Shown here piece by piece: positions 40,061 to 52,098 of a DNA stretch of 64,000 nucleotides. This DNA comes from Phytoseiulus persimilis (lineage: Eukaryota > Arthropoda > Arachnida > Mesostigmata > Phytoseiidae). Position numbers and translations under genes: made by a program. Location: NCBI GenBank assembly GCA_037576195.1, contig CM075102.1, positions 2,418,001 through 2,482,000 of the forward strand, read 5' to 3'. How positions within the stretch are numbered: position 1 is the first letter of the stretch; each line of letters starts with the position of its first letter. The notes beneath the pieces were generated by a model, which saw nothing but the letters and a program-made list of their open reading frames with translations, was not told where the DNA came from and searched no databases.

Positions 40061-43000
40061 GCTAAGGATCTCCTACGGCCGGTCGCCCGTTTGGCCTGCC
40101 TCCTGGATTGTTACCGGAGCAGCGGCACCAGCAGAGGTGGCGGGGTTAGCGGCGGCAGTGGCGGGTCTGGGGCAGTTCACCTCCTCACCTCAGTTGCAGC
40201 TCCGAGGGCGCGCGGACGGACGCCTACTCACGCAGAACCGGCTTTTCTGTCCACCGGTCAGCGAGTGTCCCCTTCCGTGGCGACGACGGTCGCGGTACTG
40301 CTGGAACGGCACTTGTGACGTTGGTGGTACCGGTCACGGAGGTGCTGCTGAAGGAAGAATCCCTCAGGCTCACAGGTCTCCTCGGTTCCGGGAAGCAAGG
40401 CCGCCGCGGCGACGTGAAACTCGCGGAAAGAATGCGTTTCCACGAGCCACGCGGGCGATAGCTGCCGAGTGGTTCTCGAAAACCATTCGTAGCTCATTTC
40501 CCATCCGTTCCCCCATCTCCATCATCAACGCGTGTTCACGTTGCCGACTAAACCCGCTTCTCTTGGATTTCCATACTCTCTGGCTGAGCCGCGTAATTGG
40601 CTGGCGTAACACCTCTGACTATTGGAAGCAGCACCCATTGATACACAATTCACGCACAATTCCTGCTGTCAGCTGTTCTCCCTCACCATCCCGTCGAGAA
40701 GTGCGTGTCGCGGAATGAGAGTGAGAGGAGAGATATGGATATGACGATCGATCGCTCCGTCTACCGCTACAATAGTCGTCACCTGGCATTCGTTGCGAGC
40801 GAGAAAAACTGAATCAGGATGTGGAATGCACCGCAGAATACAATGAGCGAACCGATCTTCAACTAATTTCGCGACACCACGATAGATTCTGCTCTGAGAA
40901 TTGACTCCGGGCACGGCCAGCTGATAAATCGGACATGTCGTATTCCCTCGAGTCGCTGGATGCAGTTCCTCCACAAGCCGCCCCCGACGGAACGATTTTT
41001 GCAGCGGCAACGAACCCGCGAAGAACAAACCGAAGACGAACTGCGAACCGCACTCTTCGCAGGGAGCTCTCGGATAACGAATCCCTCTTCGCGGGCGACT
41101 GATTCCTTCTTATTCCTCTCACGGTCGCTTTTCTCCATCTCGGATCTCGGTGGGATCAGCATGAAACTTGTGTTTCTAATACTATTCAGGATATGCAGGA
41201 ACCCGAACTTCGTCGAACCGAAACGTCGCTTCCAACTCGACTTCATGTCTTCGTTATGCTTGATGGCTGCATTCTGCTACAGAAGGGTTTTACAACTCCA
41301 AATCGGGCAACGATGTCGGGGGGAAGCACTGAAGCTCCGACCCATCGGGCGCGTCCTATCGGAAATGACGCATATCGACTTCAAGGCAACCTAGAGTAGA
41401 GCGGAGACTCTCATGCAGGTAGAGAGAATTTCAGAGTCGCGATCGCAGTAACCGAGCCGCCCGGCCTTCTGAAGGATGCCCAGCTCGACGATTCTCGGGG
41501 TGACGTTCGTGCTGATGATGATGGAAGGATGTCCTGTGGACTTGAGGGCCGCTCGGTTGTTCTCATCAGACGCTGTCCGACAATGTGGTGACAGGGAAAC
41601 GCCCTCAACAAGCCGAAAAACTGCCTCGTTTCCACAGGGACAGCTGCCACTCGAACTAGCAGATGATTTCCTTCACAGTTTCCTCAGCTTTTCCGGTGTA
41701 GAAACAACAGTGCTTTCGAGTCTCCGTCAGATAGGAAGACGGGGGAATCGGGAGGCGAACGGCTGGAATCCGGACTGGACCGCGAACATTCACCGTACAT
41801 CCCCTCTCCCGGAGGTATCTTGGCAGACCAGAGTCGAAACGGGCGTTCTCGAATCAGCCCAAGAATTCTGAAATTCGTTGGTCAGTGCTTGCCCAACACG
41901 ATCGTGTGATCGGAATGTCGACAAACGATTCAATCTATGAGTGGGATGTCGACAGAGGCGAGCTTGGGAACGGCGGGCGGTCCTACCATCCGACACAATA
42001 ATGCGGCGCAGCTTAATTTCGGACGGAGTTCATTCTGTTTGAGACCACCCTGGAGTGGTTTATGGCTCGCTTCAATGAATCTGCGCGAATCAGCCTCGAG
42101 CAGGAAGCCTCGGCAACGCATAAGAGTCAGTGCGCGCTTTCGCGAGGAACGTGACGGGAAACCGAGAGCTGGGGCGGCGAAAACGCGTTTAATTTACGAA
42201 ATTCCTTTTGCTTTATCTAATTCGATTCCTCGGATATGACGTCGAGACCTCGGTGTTCACGCTCCCCCGAGTTATGTGACTTCCATCAAAACTATTCCAT
42301 TCGGAATGAGCGGCTCTCATTTTGCAGTTTCTGAGCCCTTCTGGGATCCGCTCCCCGCTACTACGTCGTCGAAGTCATTCATCACACTCGAGGGGAGATC
42401 TATCGAATCGAATCGACGCATACGTGCGTTTATGGGGATACGAGGTTACTCTCTCAGAGTCACAATCGATATTTAGCGCATGCACGACACAAAGTTGGCA
42501 CGTTAGCCACAGCTAGGCTTGTCAACGGCAGGAGCTGCACGACTTCTGTGGTTCTGGCGGATCGCGGCTCTTCACGAGTTTTATGAGTAAACGTTACGAG
42601 ACGCCACGCGAAGGTGGTCGAGTTGGAGGGTGGAGAGATTTTTCCCACGTTCGATCCTCCATTTCCCGTAGTGACAGCAACTGCTGTGTGTGGCGCGATC
42701 CCTTTTCTTCGATGAGCCGATGACATTCCCGGTGAGCGTTGCGTGCTTGCAACGATGTGAGAATCTCGCAAACCAGGAACATCGGAGCGGCCGAATCATG
42801 GTTCCGGGGGAGAGTGAAGAGGAGCTTTCAGCCGCTAGCTGTGTCCAAAACGCGAGTGGCGGAACATCGGAATCGCACAAAACGGTTAGCGCGATCGTAT
42901 CCGGAGCCGTTGACGAGCCAAGTTGAGTCTAGCTCCAGTTCAAGTCGAGCGTAACAGCCGAGCTCCTGGGAGCCGCCGAGGGCAGCGGCCAGCTCCTCAG

Positions 43001-45395
43001 TTCGTGTCGTGAAAATTTAGACATTGTACCCTAGATCTCCGTGGAGCCGGACAGGGATTCGAGTGACGCGCGACGGCTGCTCAAAAAAGCGAGCGGAACT
43101 GAATCTCGAGGTCCTAAAAGATATGCTCATACGAGGGTGGACATCAAATAATTCAGCTCCTCCGTTTGTTTCATGACAAATGCCATGCTGAAGCTCATGT
43201 GGACCCTGAACCGTCGCGCACGAGGCAGCTCTCATGTCCCATGAGCCCCATGCTGCAGTGCGATTCTCCAAATCGCAACCATTCCGGATGCCTATTCACG
43301 ACTCCGCGTCGAGATGCGCTCGAACGCCTCCATGACATACTTTCGACGGATTCGTTATCCTGATCGGTGTGGGGGTTTGCGACGGGCTTCACGTGTCTGC
43401 GGAAAGCTCCATACGGAATGATCGCGTGGAAATAACAGCTGCGACCCAGCACAGGAACGGATCGGCTGAATGAAGCGCTGACTTGGCCGCCATCGCGATA
43501 GGCTTCGAAAGGGGCACAAACCTCTCGAGACCTTTTCCTGTTTTTGGTTCGAACGCCGTCTCCTTTGAGGCACTTCGAGCCCTACTTAAACTTGTATTAG
43601 CGCCTTCTGCAACGCCATGAGATTGCTTCATCTGCATTACGCGGCTGGTCGTCCGTCCGCTCGGCCCCCATGGTGGTCGGGGGAGGACCGCGGGGGCGAA
43701 AGCAGAAAGATAGCGAGCAATTGTCATTTTCATCCCATTCGCTTCCGAGACAAAGGCTCGTCCGCGCGCGCAGCAAGTCATAGCCACGCGGCCCGCCGGT
43801 TATTTGTCGTTTGTGCACGTTCGCGACCTCCTGTACTGCATTCAGCTCTCTCAAACAAGCCTTCTGAACGTGCACTCTGCTTTGACCCCTCGTTCGTAAG
43901 CAGGCAATAGAAAACGATCCTTCGATCTCCGCCCAAGGTAAGGGGAACGGAACTCCGGTGTCACGGTGTCTGCGTCTCAGTCGCTATCGCAGGGGAACAG
44001 CCGTGATCGTGGATCAATGATGACAAGGAGCGAAGACTTTTTGCACTCGGATGAAGTTTTCAGTTTGGTGAAGAAGGGGGACGAATTCGTCCGAATCGAC
44101 CGTGGTGGACCATCGGAGCGGAGTTTACTGCATTCACGGATCCTGACTCTGAATATCGATTGGAGGCGTCGCGAGCAGGTTCTGTCGCTTGCCGATCGAT
44201 CGTCCGTGCCAAGCAAGCTGGCAGCGGTCAACAAGTGTGCGGGAGCCCGAGTGGTGACCCTGACCGTGTACGATAGAATCGGCACAAACGGGGGAAACGT
44301 GCCTGTTTCCGTTCCGATGGGTTTCTTAGAGAACGTTGGTGGATACGAATGTTCCACCGGCCTCGCAAGTAGACGGCGACACACATACAAGAAGTTCGCC
44401 ATCAACATGCAGTTTGCCGATCTTCGGCTGAGGCGCCGGAAGCACGCGCGGATCAGCATGCGGCCATGGCGCTTCCTCGTAATGGTCGGAAAGAGCATTA
44501 TGAACGGGGCTAGGAGCAAATTAGGTGGCTCGGCATTTTTCTGTTCTGCCATGACACCTTTTCCCGATGTGTTGGGATGAGATAATCCCTGATCAGTCAC
44601 CTACCGTGGTCAGACTTTTTCTTGTTTCTGGAGCCAGGCGGAAGGCTGGCGAGACAAAGTTTCGGTTGAATTCGTCCTATCCAGGAGTGCCCCGCTGCCC
44701 CGTCTCTGTCCTGATGATGACTGCTGATATTTTCGACAGGCGTCGGCCTCCAGGGATGCTACCCGAGAGCTCCGGGAAAGGATTGATTCTCGTCCGAAGG
44801 AATCGGCGAAAATACAGGCGCCCACGATGCTGAGGTTCCCGAATCGATAACGCTTCCGTTCAGCTGTAGAACACTAGAGAGATTGGGGATGAATTTCCCG
44901 GCGAATGCGCTCCGCGATACGGAGATCGAATTGAAGGTAGCTCCTCATGAGAGAACTCGATCAATGAACTCATGAAGAAGGATTGACAACCGAACCGAGT
45001 CTAACGAAGCATTAGATGTGGCTCATCATAAGCCTTCCGGAAAACAAAAGAAAAAAATAGTTCCAGTGCGATTCGCGGCTCTTTGATGGCATGAGCGTTC
45101 CTAAGCTGCGATATAGGGTCCGGCTGGGATGATATTTGCTGATCCCTGCTCTGTCCGAGAGATTCATTACGGCTCCGACTCCTGTAGCGATTCTTTTCAA
45201 ACACGCAACCTCCGCTGGTGGTCTTTAACCGAAATTCGGACGCCTGAAACCTGAGATGTGTCGCAGAGGAGCCGCTGACAGCGCATAGCACACTGACCAG
45301 AAATAATTCTTCACAGCACGTACATACACCCCACGACAATGGTATAACTAACGCATTTTTTGCGATTCCGCCAGAAGCGGTATCGAACCGAGTTC
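40061..45395. other. Non-genic stretch
   Basis: No gene supported. The longest frames (43966-44580 + and 43977-44600 -) overlap each other on opposite strands and neither has a family motif or splice context. GC-rich at the left, becoming average to the right. Confidence 0.3.
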
Positions 45396-45900
45396 TCAGT
45401 ACTTTGTCGAACCTTCGTCTATATCTAGAACCGAGAAACTTCGATTTGGTGAGAATTTGAACGAAACTTGAGCCGATCCCCGGGGTAGAGCCTCCCGCCG
45501 CCGCCCTTCTCACGTCGACTGAGTTTGACCCTGTCCCTCATGAGATCATGAGAATAATACACATCACCATCCAGATTGGATCGTTTTTTGTCACAAAACA
45601 GCACTGGCCGCCATTGATCAGTCAATCTGACGTGCTTGCGAGCAGAGGACGCCCTTGCTCCTTCATGCAGTGACGAGAGCGGGGAAGTGGGCTCCGATTC
45701 CTTCTCTCGGGTTCTGGAGGTTCTCGCATGAGGCGAAGTATTTTTGAACGTCAGTGAGCCTAGTGTGGCCCTTCGATTCAGCGAGAATTCTACCGACAAG
45801 TAGAGGACTGTTTGAGGCGATTCTCAGAATTGCCTTTTTGTCGCGCGATGACGTTTCTGGAGGTCCAGGTTTCTGGAGGCCTGCTTCCTTCAAGACATAT
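45396..45900 (-). pseudogene. Decayed Tc3-like transposase, internally deleted
   Basis: Minus-strand fragments align in order with the intact Tc3-like transposase at 5485-6480: an N-terminal helix-turn-helix piece (SSRDKKAILRIASNSP, near 45800-45870), the region around the first catalytic Asp (VLFCDKKRSNLDGDVYYSHDL, split here as decayed sequence, 45480-45610) and the tail EGSTKY plus stop (45396-45416). The catalytic core with the second Asp and the Glu is missing and frames shift between pieces. It cannot be active. No intact terminal repeats were seen. Confidence 0.65.
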
Positions 45901-48900
45901 TCTCGATTCTATTGTATTTCTTGAGTAATTTGCAAACACTCGCCTGCTCCGATTGACCAAGCGCGAAATTCCCGACTCCGACTTGTCATCACGGTTCAGG
46001 TTCGGAATTATCCGTTTTTCATCTCCACTTCGCGAGCTTACGACTGTGCCGCACGGTTGTCATCACTTCACAGAGATTTAGGTCGACGACTTAGACGATA
46101 AAAAACGATCCCAGTCGCTTCGATAGACCTGTACACACAATCGACGACGGAATAATCGAGCGGAGTCATACTTCCGACGCATCTATTCATCGAAAATCTG
46201 TTTTTGATCTCGAAAGAATCAGCCATCTCGACGATTGCCCCAACTATTGTCACGGAGCTCAGGTCGCCAGGAATGACTGTCTCATCTAAGCAGCCGCGCG
46301 GGAAGGCATCGTCCAGAAGGGGAGTTCTGCAGAAATCGTACCAAGCTTGCAAAAGTTAATGGGCTCCAATTTTCATCCTCACGGGAAGAAAGGATTTGCT
46401 ATCTCTTGAACACGGAGGAAAATGGGTGGCGACGTTCCATTTGGGGCGGGAAATGAGGTTGCGACGTTTCGATTGTGGACCAAATATGGTCGTTTACCAT
46501 ATCATAGATTGCCGCTGGAAACTCGACTTTGAGAAATGTAGTCAAATAGTTGAATTTGGGCTCTTTAATCCTCCTCTCCGACTACCTCGAGTACTTTTTT
46601 CCCCCTCGGCGGGCCGTGCAATCACAGAACTTAAAGTGAGCGGGAAAATAAATTTCTAGTTTAGTGGTTTTCCTGGTCTTGCAGAGTTGTACACTATATA
46701 TCATGAGAGCATCGATGAACACCACTACACATCCGGATATCCCGGTTGTGTCTCTACCCGAGACACACTCCCTCTTACGACAAAGCCCGGAGATGCCGAC
46801 CTAAACAAATAGATGGAAGTCACGTCGAGAAGAGCCTCAAATGCGACGAATCACGTCCATAAAATAGCCAGGGTCGGTACGAGCCTGTTGTTTGATGAGA
46901 ACATTTCTGCGGATTCCGTACTTCGCTCATTTCGTGCTCCATCGGAAATTTAGCTTTGAAGCTTTGACAAATATTTACCACCGTGATGACGCCATCTCAG
47001 CCGACAGTGGGATCTCGGTCGTGCATTTGCCAGAGACAAATTGAAGCAGCGAAATTCTCCGTACAGTCATTGCCGAGAACTCGGTAGAAAGTTCTGTATT
47101 CCGGCTCAGCTTCTTCATGCAAGAAGAACGGAGGCTCCAGAGCGTTCGGACGTTTTTGATCGAGTCATGTGGACCAGGAACACCGACTCCAGAGCTCAAG
47201 TACCCTAAACTCGCGGGTATGAAGAACCTTTCCCCGCGAGAAAGAAGCCTACTAGGAAGAGATAGTGAAGTATGAAGGCTCGCAAAGTATCATCAAATGC
47301 GGGATTTGCTCCGTTCCTGATTACAATGTTGTTGAGAACCGCGGTCTCTGTAAAAAAGAAGGAGTGTTTTGCAGGCGCGAGCTGGGGGTCAAATCCTCCT
47401 CGTCGTCTGTTCGATACGTACACAGATTGTCAGAAAGCTTTAATCCTGCTCCCTAGCGTTCGGAAAGCGTCTCCCGAGGCGACGTTGTGTCCTATTGACA
47501 AAGTGCAGACTTTTTTCATGTAACACTGGGGCTGTGTCGGAAGCCATAATAGCACTGGGGCCTAGGCGGTGGTTCTGTATGTCCGAGATAGCCATATCTT
47601 ACGTTGGCGTGATGTGAGCCCAAAAAAGCTCCCTTCTAACCGTCCTCAGTCAGATCTTGGTGGGTAGCCATTCTCCGGCAATTGTCACTCGACTCGTTCA
47701 TCCTTCTCTCTCTGTGTGTGTTTGTTGATGTTTTCAGTGTTCGCTGCTAAAGGCACGGCGCCGACGCAGAATATGTCGGTCCATTCCCTCGCCGAACGTC
47801 GGTGGATTCGATCCTCGAGCTCAGGCCCTGATTTTCGGTTGTTCCCCGAGCACAACGCGTCGTCAGACACGTGAGAAAATTATTCCCTCACGAGAACTCT
47901 ATGCCGGACGGACAGATCCCTGCTCACTCAGATGTCAGAAAAACCCAGGCCCCGGAGCTCGAGTCGCGGAGCAGTAGACGCTTCCGAACAACCTCTATGC
48001 GCCTTGGTGGTCTTCATCAACGTTTTAGGACCGAGGTTCCTACGACTCTGATGAACTCATACGCGTATTTAAGACCTTCAGCTGATATTTGCGGCATTCA
48101 TAAAAGGTAGGTTTATGAGTGTCGCTGTCTCCTCGGACGCGATGTCCTCAGCGCTGGCGGGGAACGCTAGAAATGCGATTCGAGTACGAGGACAAACGAG
48201 GCGGGTGTTCGCGAGGTCCTGCCTGAGTCGTGGTAACGAGGACGGAAGATGGATCGTCGTCCACAGGTCAACCGAAGCGGAGTCAAGAGCTCTCCGCTGT
48301 GCGAGAACTATTCCGGAAAAACATCGTGACTCCTCAGAGACACTTCTCTCAAGTCCCCGGCAGGAAGCACATTTTGCAGCAGTGTCCTTCTACGTGAGGG
48401 ATTTTTGGTGGAAGGCCAAAAAAACTGGCGCTTCGCTCGAAGCGATGACCTGTCCCCAGTCGTGACGCACAGCGTTCTCAAGGTCTCCGGTCTGTCCCAA
48501 CTCGCTGATCTAGGCTCGCTTAACTCTGCCATTTTGTTTCAACAGACGGAGGAAGGGCATTTCCAGAGGAACGACCGTCTACGTGGTGACCTCCTCTTCC
48601 ATTGTGAAACTGAGGGGAGCATTCAAAGGGCGCGATACATATGTACACGCATGTTGACCTTCACGAGCGCTTCGGAAGTTCCGCGCTAGACCGCATCCTC
48701 CATCGGCGGAGCACTCATTTTCAGAACAGAACCCTGAGAGAGAAACTGAGAAGTTCCACTGGCGGAGGAGTTTTTGGGCGAGAATATTGAGGAAACTCCT
48801 GAGGTACAACCGGGGGCCAATTCTTGGCTGCAGGACCGTTCCAGCGGGAGACGAGTCCATCGATGTCCCTTCCGAGAGAGAGCCAGGCGCATCGTTCGCA

Positions 48901-50691
48901 GGAAAACGCCTGATGATTCGAGGGATTCGGGTTTGATACTGATGTTCCTCCCATTCTCCTCTATGAGGAACATTTCTCACAGTTTGGAAAATTCCCGGAA
49001 CTCGGGACAATACTTCCCCGATCCAGGAACCGGTGACGATCACCTCGAAACATCAAGCTTTTCCGCACGTGATTGGCAAATGCATGTTTCAGAGTGATCC
49101 TCATAGGATCTCAACCAGAATGCAAACGCAATCCCGCACACTACGTTCTCTCAAGTTCCCCCTGGGAACTCTGAGCTCGGAGGCTTCGCAAGTTTTTCTC
49201 CCCGAGAATTCTCTTTTCTCAGCGTTCGCTGAGGCGTCTCGGAACAACGCGTCTATCATCTTATCGGGAGAGCAATCGCGTTAAAGTTTGATTGATGAAG
49301 CATGGGTCGCTCGAGTCGTCGTTTCGGTTGGGCCTCGGATGACTTCCCGAGGGTTTGGCACTGGAGCTGCCCAAGAGGGCTTAGGCGTGTGACGATCCTT
49401 CTGAGTGGATTCTTTGAAAGTCGCCACTCGTCTCACGCAATTGTTTTTAAAGTTCTTGGGCTTAGAATGACCCAAAGTAGAGCGTCACACGAGTATCGGA
49501 AGCGCAGTCGCGAGCGTTCGAATCATGAAACTCTCGGAGCCGTTGGGAGCTCAATGTTCTCTGTCCACTCTCGCGTTTGAGCTTTCTATCGATAGGAGTA
49601 ACGGAAGCGTTTGACCGCTCCGAACGAAATCGTTGTGCGGCGACAAAGCTGTCTCCGATCGACGTCTGCGGCTGGAGTGTGGAGAGGAGGGAAAGCTATC
49701 GAGACCACCTGCTCGGGGAATCCCGAACCGGAGGGGGAAGTACTCGTGGCTCACGATGTAAGGGACGTTTCAGTTTATAATTCCCTCCTCTTGCCCCTTT
49801 CGCGCTCCTGAAGCAACGCGACGAGTGGACCTACTTTGGCCGCGCGGGTCCGAGAATACTGGTCTGGGCCCCCGAAGGCATACGCCCGGAAAGAATGGGA
49901 GCGATGGAAATCCGTCGTTAGCGTCATCGAGGCGGAGACGCGGGTTGAGTAACGGATTCTGGGAACAGAATAGCCTGGCTACTCAGACGGACAAATTCAA
50001 GGATAGGCGACCCGAGTATTCCTCGACCAGCGCGGACAACGAGAGGCTTCGCTGAGCTTGCTCGCGCTTCAAGTGAAAGGTTGATCTGTAGATTTAACAT
50101 GGCGTCAGTTCCTAATGAAAACATGAGCGATCGGCTCATCGCAGAGGAACCATCATCGAAACTATTCTGCTCGGAATCGTGGGCAGTCATTTAACCTGGT
50201 CTCGGAGCAGCCGCGACGGAGTCTAAAGGTTACGGAAAGCGTTTCACCCGCATCCGAACTACGCGCCAGCTCGCTCCAAAACCAGAGCAGACTCTTCGCC
50301 GGTTCATGCGGCAACGCAGAGACGCTTCGAGGAAATCTTCTAATTTGTAGATAGCCTGGAAGGTTCGGCTCCCATACGACTTATTGAGAAACCATGAGAA
50401 CACTTCCTGAACCGCGTCATCTTTCAATTAACGCGAAATTCCTCTCGAGCCTCCCTCTTGGTGCGCCCCAAAGAAGAACGTAATGAGGGAGAGGTTTCAA
50501 AGACAATATTTCCTCGAAATCAGGGTCGGGCTGTGTGGCAAACGTCAATTGCACGGGGGGGGGGGGGGGTTCGAGCATATTTCAAAAAGATGGGAATCCA
50601 GAGGGTATTCATGAATCACTGATCTCGCTTCGGCCAGGAACTTGGGATTAATCGAGGATTCGGAACAAGAAGTCGTTGATTCCGCCGTAAA
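45901..50691. other. Non-genic stretch
   Basis: Only unrecognised short frames. The most protein-like is minus 46068-46352 (94 codons, for example GDLSSVTIVGAIVEMADSF). A 15-base G run lies at 50555-50569. Confidence 0.3.
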
Positions 50692-52098
50692 CAGGAGCGC
50701 ACGCAGGATTTTTCATGAAGGAGGGCAAACTTCTTCCTCTTCTCGTCGTAGGCGTCTTTGTTGCAATCAAATATTTCTCATCTTATCTGATATAACCAAC
50801 AATGGATGAGTTGCGAGAACTCCACCATTCATTTGTCTGAGGCCAAGCTCCAATGCTTCCAGCTCATTTTATGACTCAAGCCAAAATACCGGATCCAACC
50901 TTCTCAAACTGTTCGCAAGAGTGTCAAGTGTTTCATAAGCGGTTACAATAATGTCTAGGTGTAGACGCGTTGAGGTCGAGCCAATCAACCTAGTTTCGGT
51001 CACAACTAGAGCCTCGAAGTTTATGTGTTCTTCTGAATTAAACCCTCGTTGCAACTGATCGATTCCGGGCGATTGATGGAATCATTTTGAGAAATCATTC
51101 AAAACTTCCAGGCTTTGGTCATACCCGACCAAAAGCATCTCATCAACAAGCGTGGCACACTGGAAGCTCGTTCAGCGATGGAGTTGTCACTGATAAGATG
51201 GCGACGATCTGCAACAGCGGAAATTTTTCGAGCACCAAGTGTTGAGTGCGTCGATGGCTGTACACCGTCTGACTGCCGCGGAAACGGTAGCCTACTTTGC
51301 TTCTCTCCTCCGATACTTTTCGTGTACTACACTCCTGCTACCGCAGAGAACGGCTCCGTGGGATTAGAGAACGCCCAGGATGTCATCGTGATAACTTTTT
51401 TGACGCAATGCGGCTGCAAGTTCGGAGTTTTCGGCCTCTCCCCAGCGGGTCCGTGGACCGGGAGGCGAACGCTTCAATCAACCCATCGGCATATGGCAAG
51501 TGGACAACGTGGTGGAGTGGGAGACTTGACTCTCTCACTGACTTGGGAAGGTATGGCGCATCGTGCGTTCTAGTTCTGGCATTCCAGCCTGCTTTCCGGT
51601 TAACCGTGGCTATCGAACTTCGGTTCATCACAAACGAAGCTGAGGCTTCCACAAAATCGTCTTGAAATCCGAGTCCGCAGTCTCTCTCGACGCCTTTCTC
51701 AACTTCGCTGAACGTATTCAATGCCTATTCCTTAACAGCTTCTCAGCGGCAAGCACGTAGAGCATTCCAAGTGATTTTGCCCTCAATACCCAGTCCCCCC
51801 ACTTTGCGCCGATTCGCGGCTACAACTGTCTCGATTCACGCACTGCTATTGATATTCGAACGCACGAGAGTAACTCGGCCGCAGGGGGCTCCGCTGACTC
51901 TATGCATGATAGGTTATATCAGTAACTTGGACTCTCGACAAGAAGAGACATCGGAAAGAGCCCTCGAAGACAAGAAGAGCCGTCTGAAGTGTATCTGAAA
52001 CGCTCTAGCGGCTTCAAGAGCAAGTGCGAGTTCGCGAACAAACTCAAATTTCCGACTCGTATAGTATACTCTTACGCCTTATACTGCGTACGCCACTG
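50692..52098 (+). mobile_element. MITE-like element, copy 1, CAGNRGCGYACGCAG ends
   Basis: Left end CAGGAGCGCACGCAG (50692-50706) followed by GATTTTTC and a G-rich patch; right end CTGCGTACGCCACTG (52084-52098), its inversion. About 230 bp at 50795-51020 are alignable in the same orientation with copy 2 (55780-56000). The remaining roughly 1 kb before the right end is absent from copy 2. That part has overlapping short frames (51115-51721) with no family match, so it is either an insertion or the fuller form of the element. Confidence 0.45.

Noticed and set aside
43966..44600. Overlapping 204- and 207-codon frames on opposite strands
   Set aside because: Both are open over the same DNA, neither has a recognisable motif, splice context or poly-A signal; cannot choose or support either.
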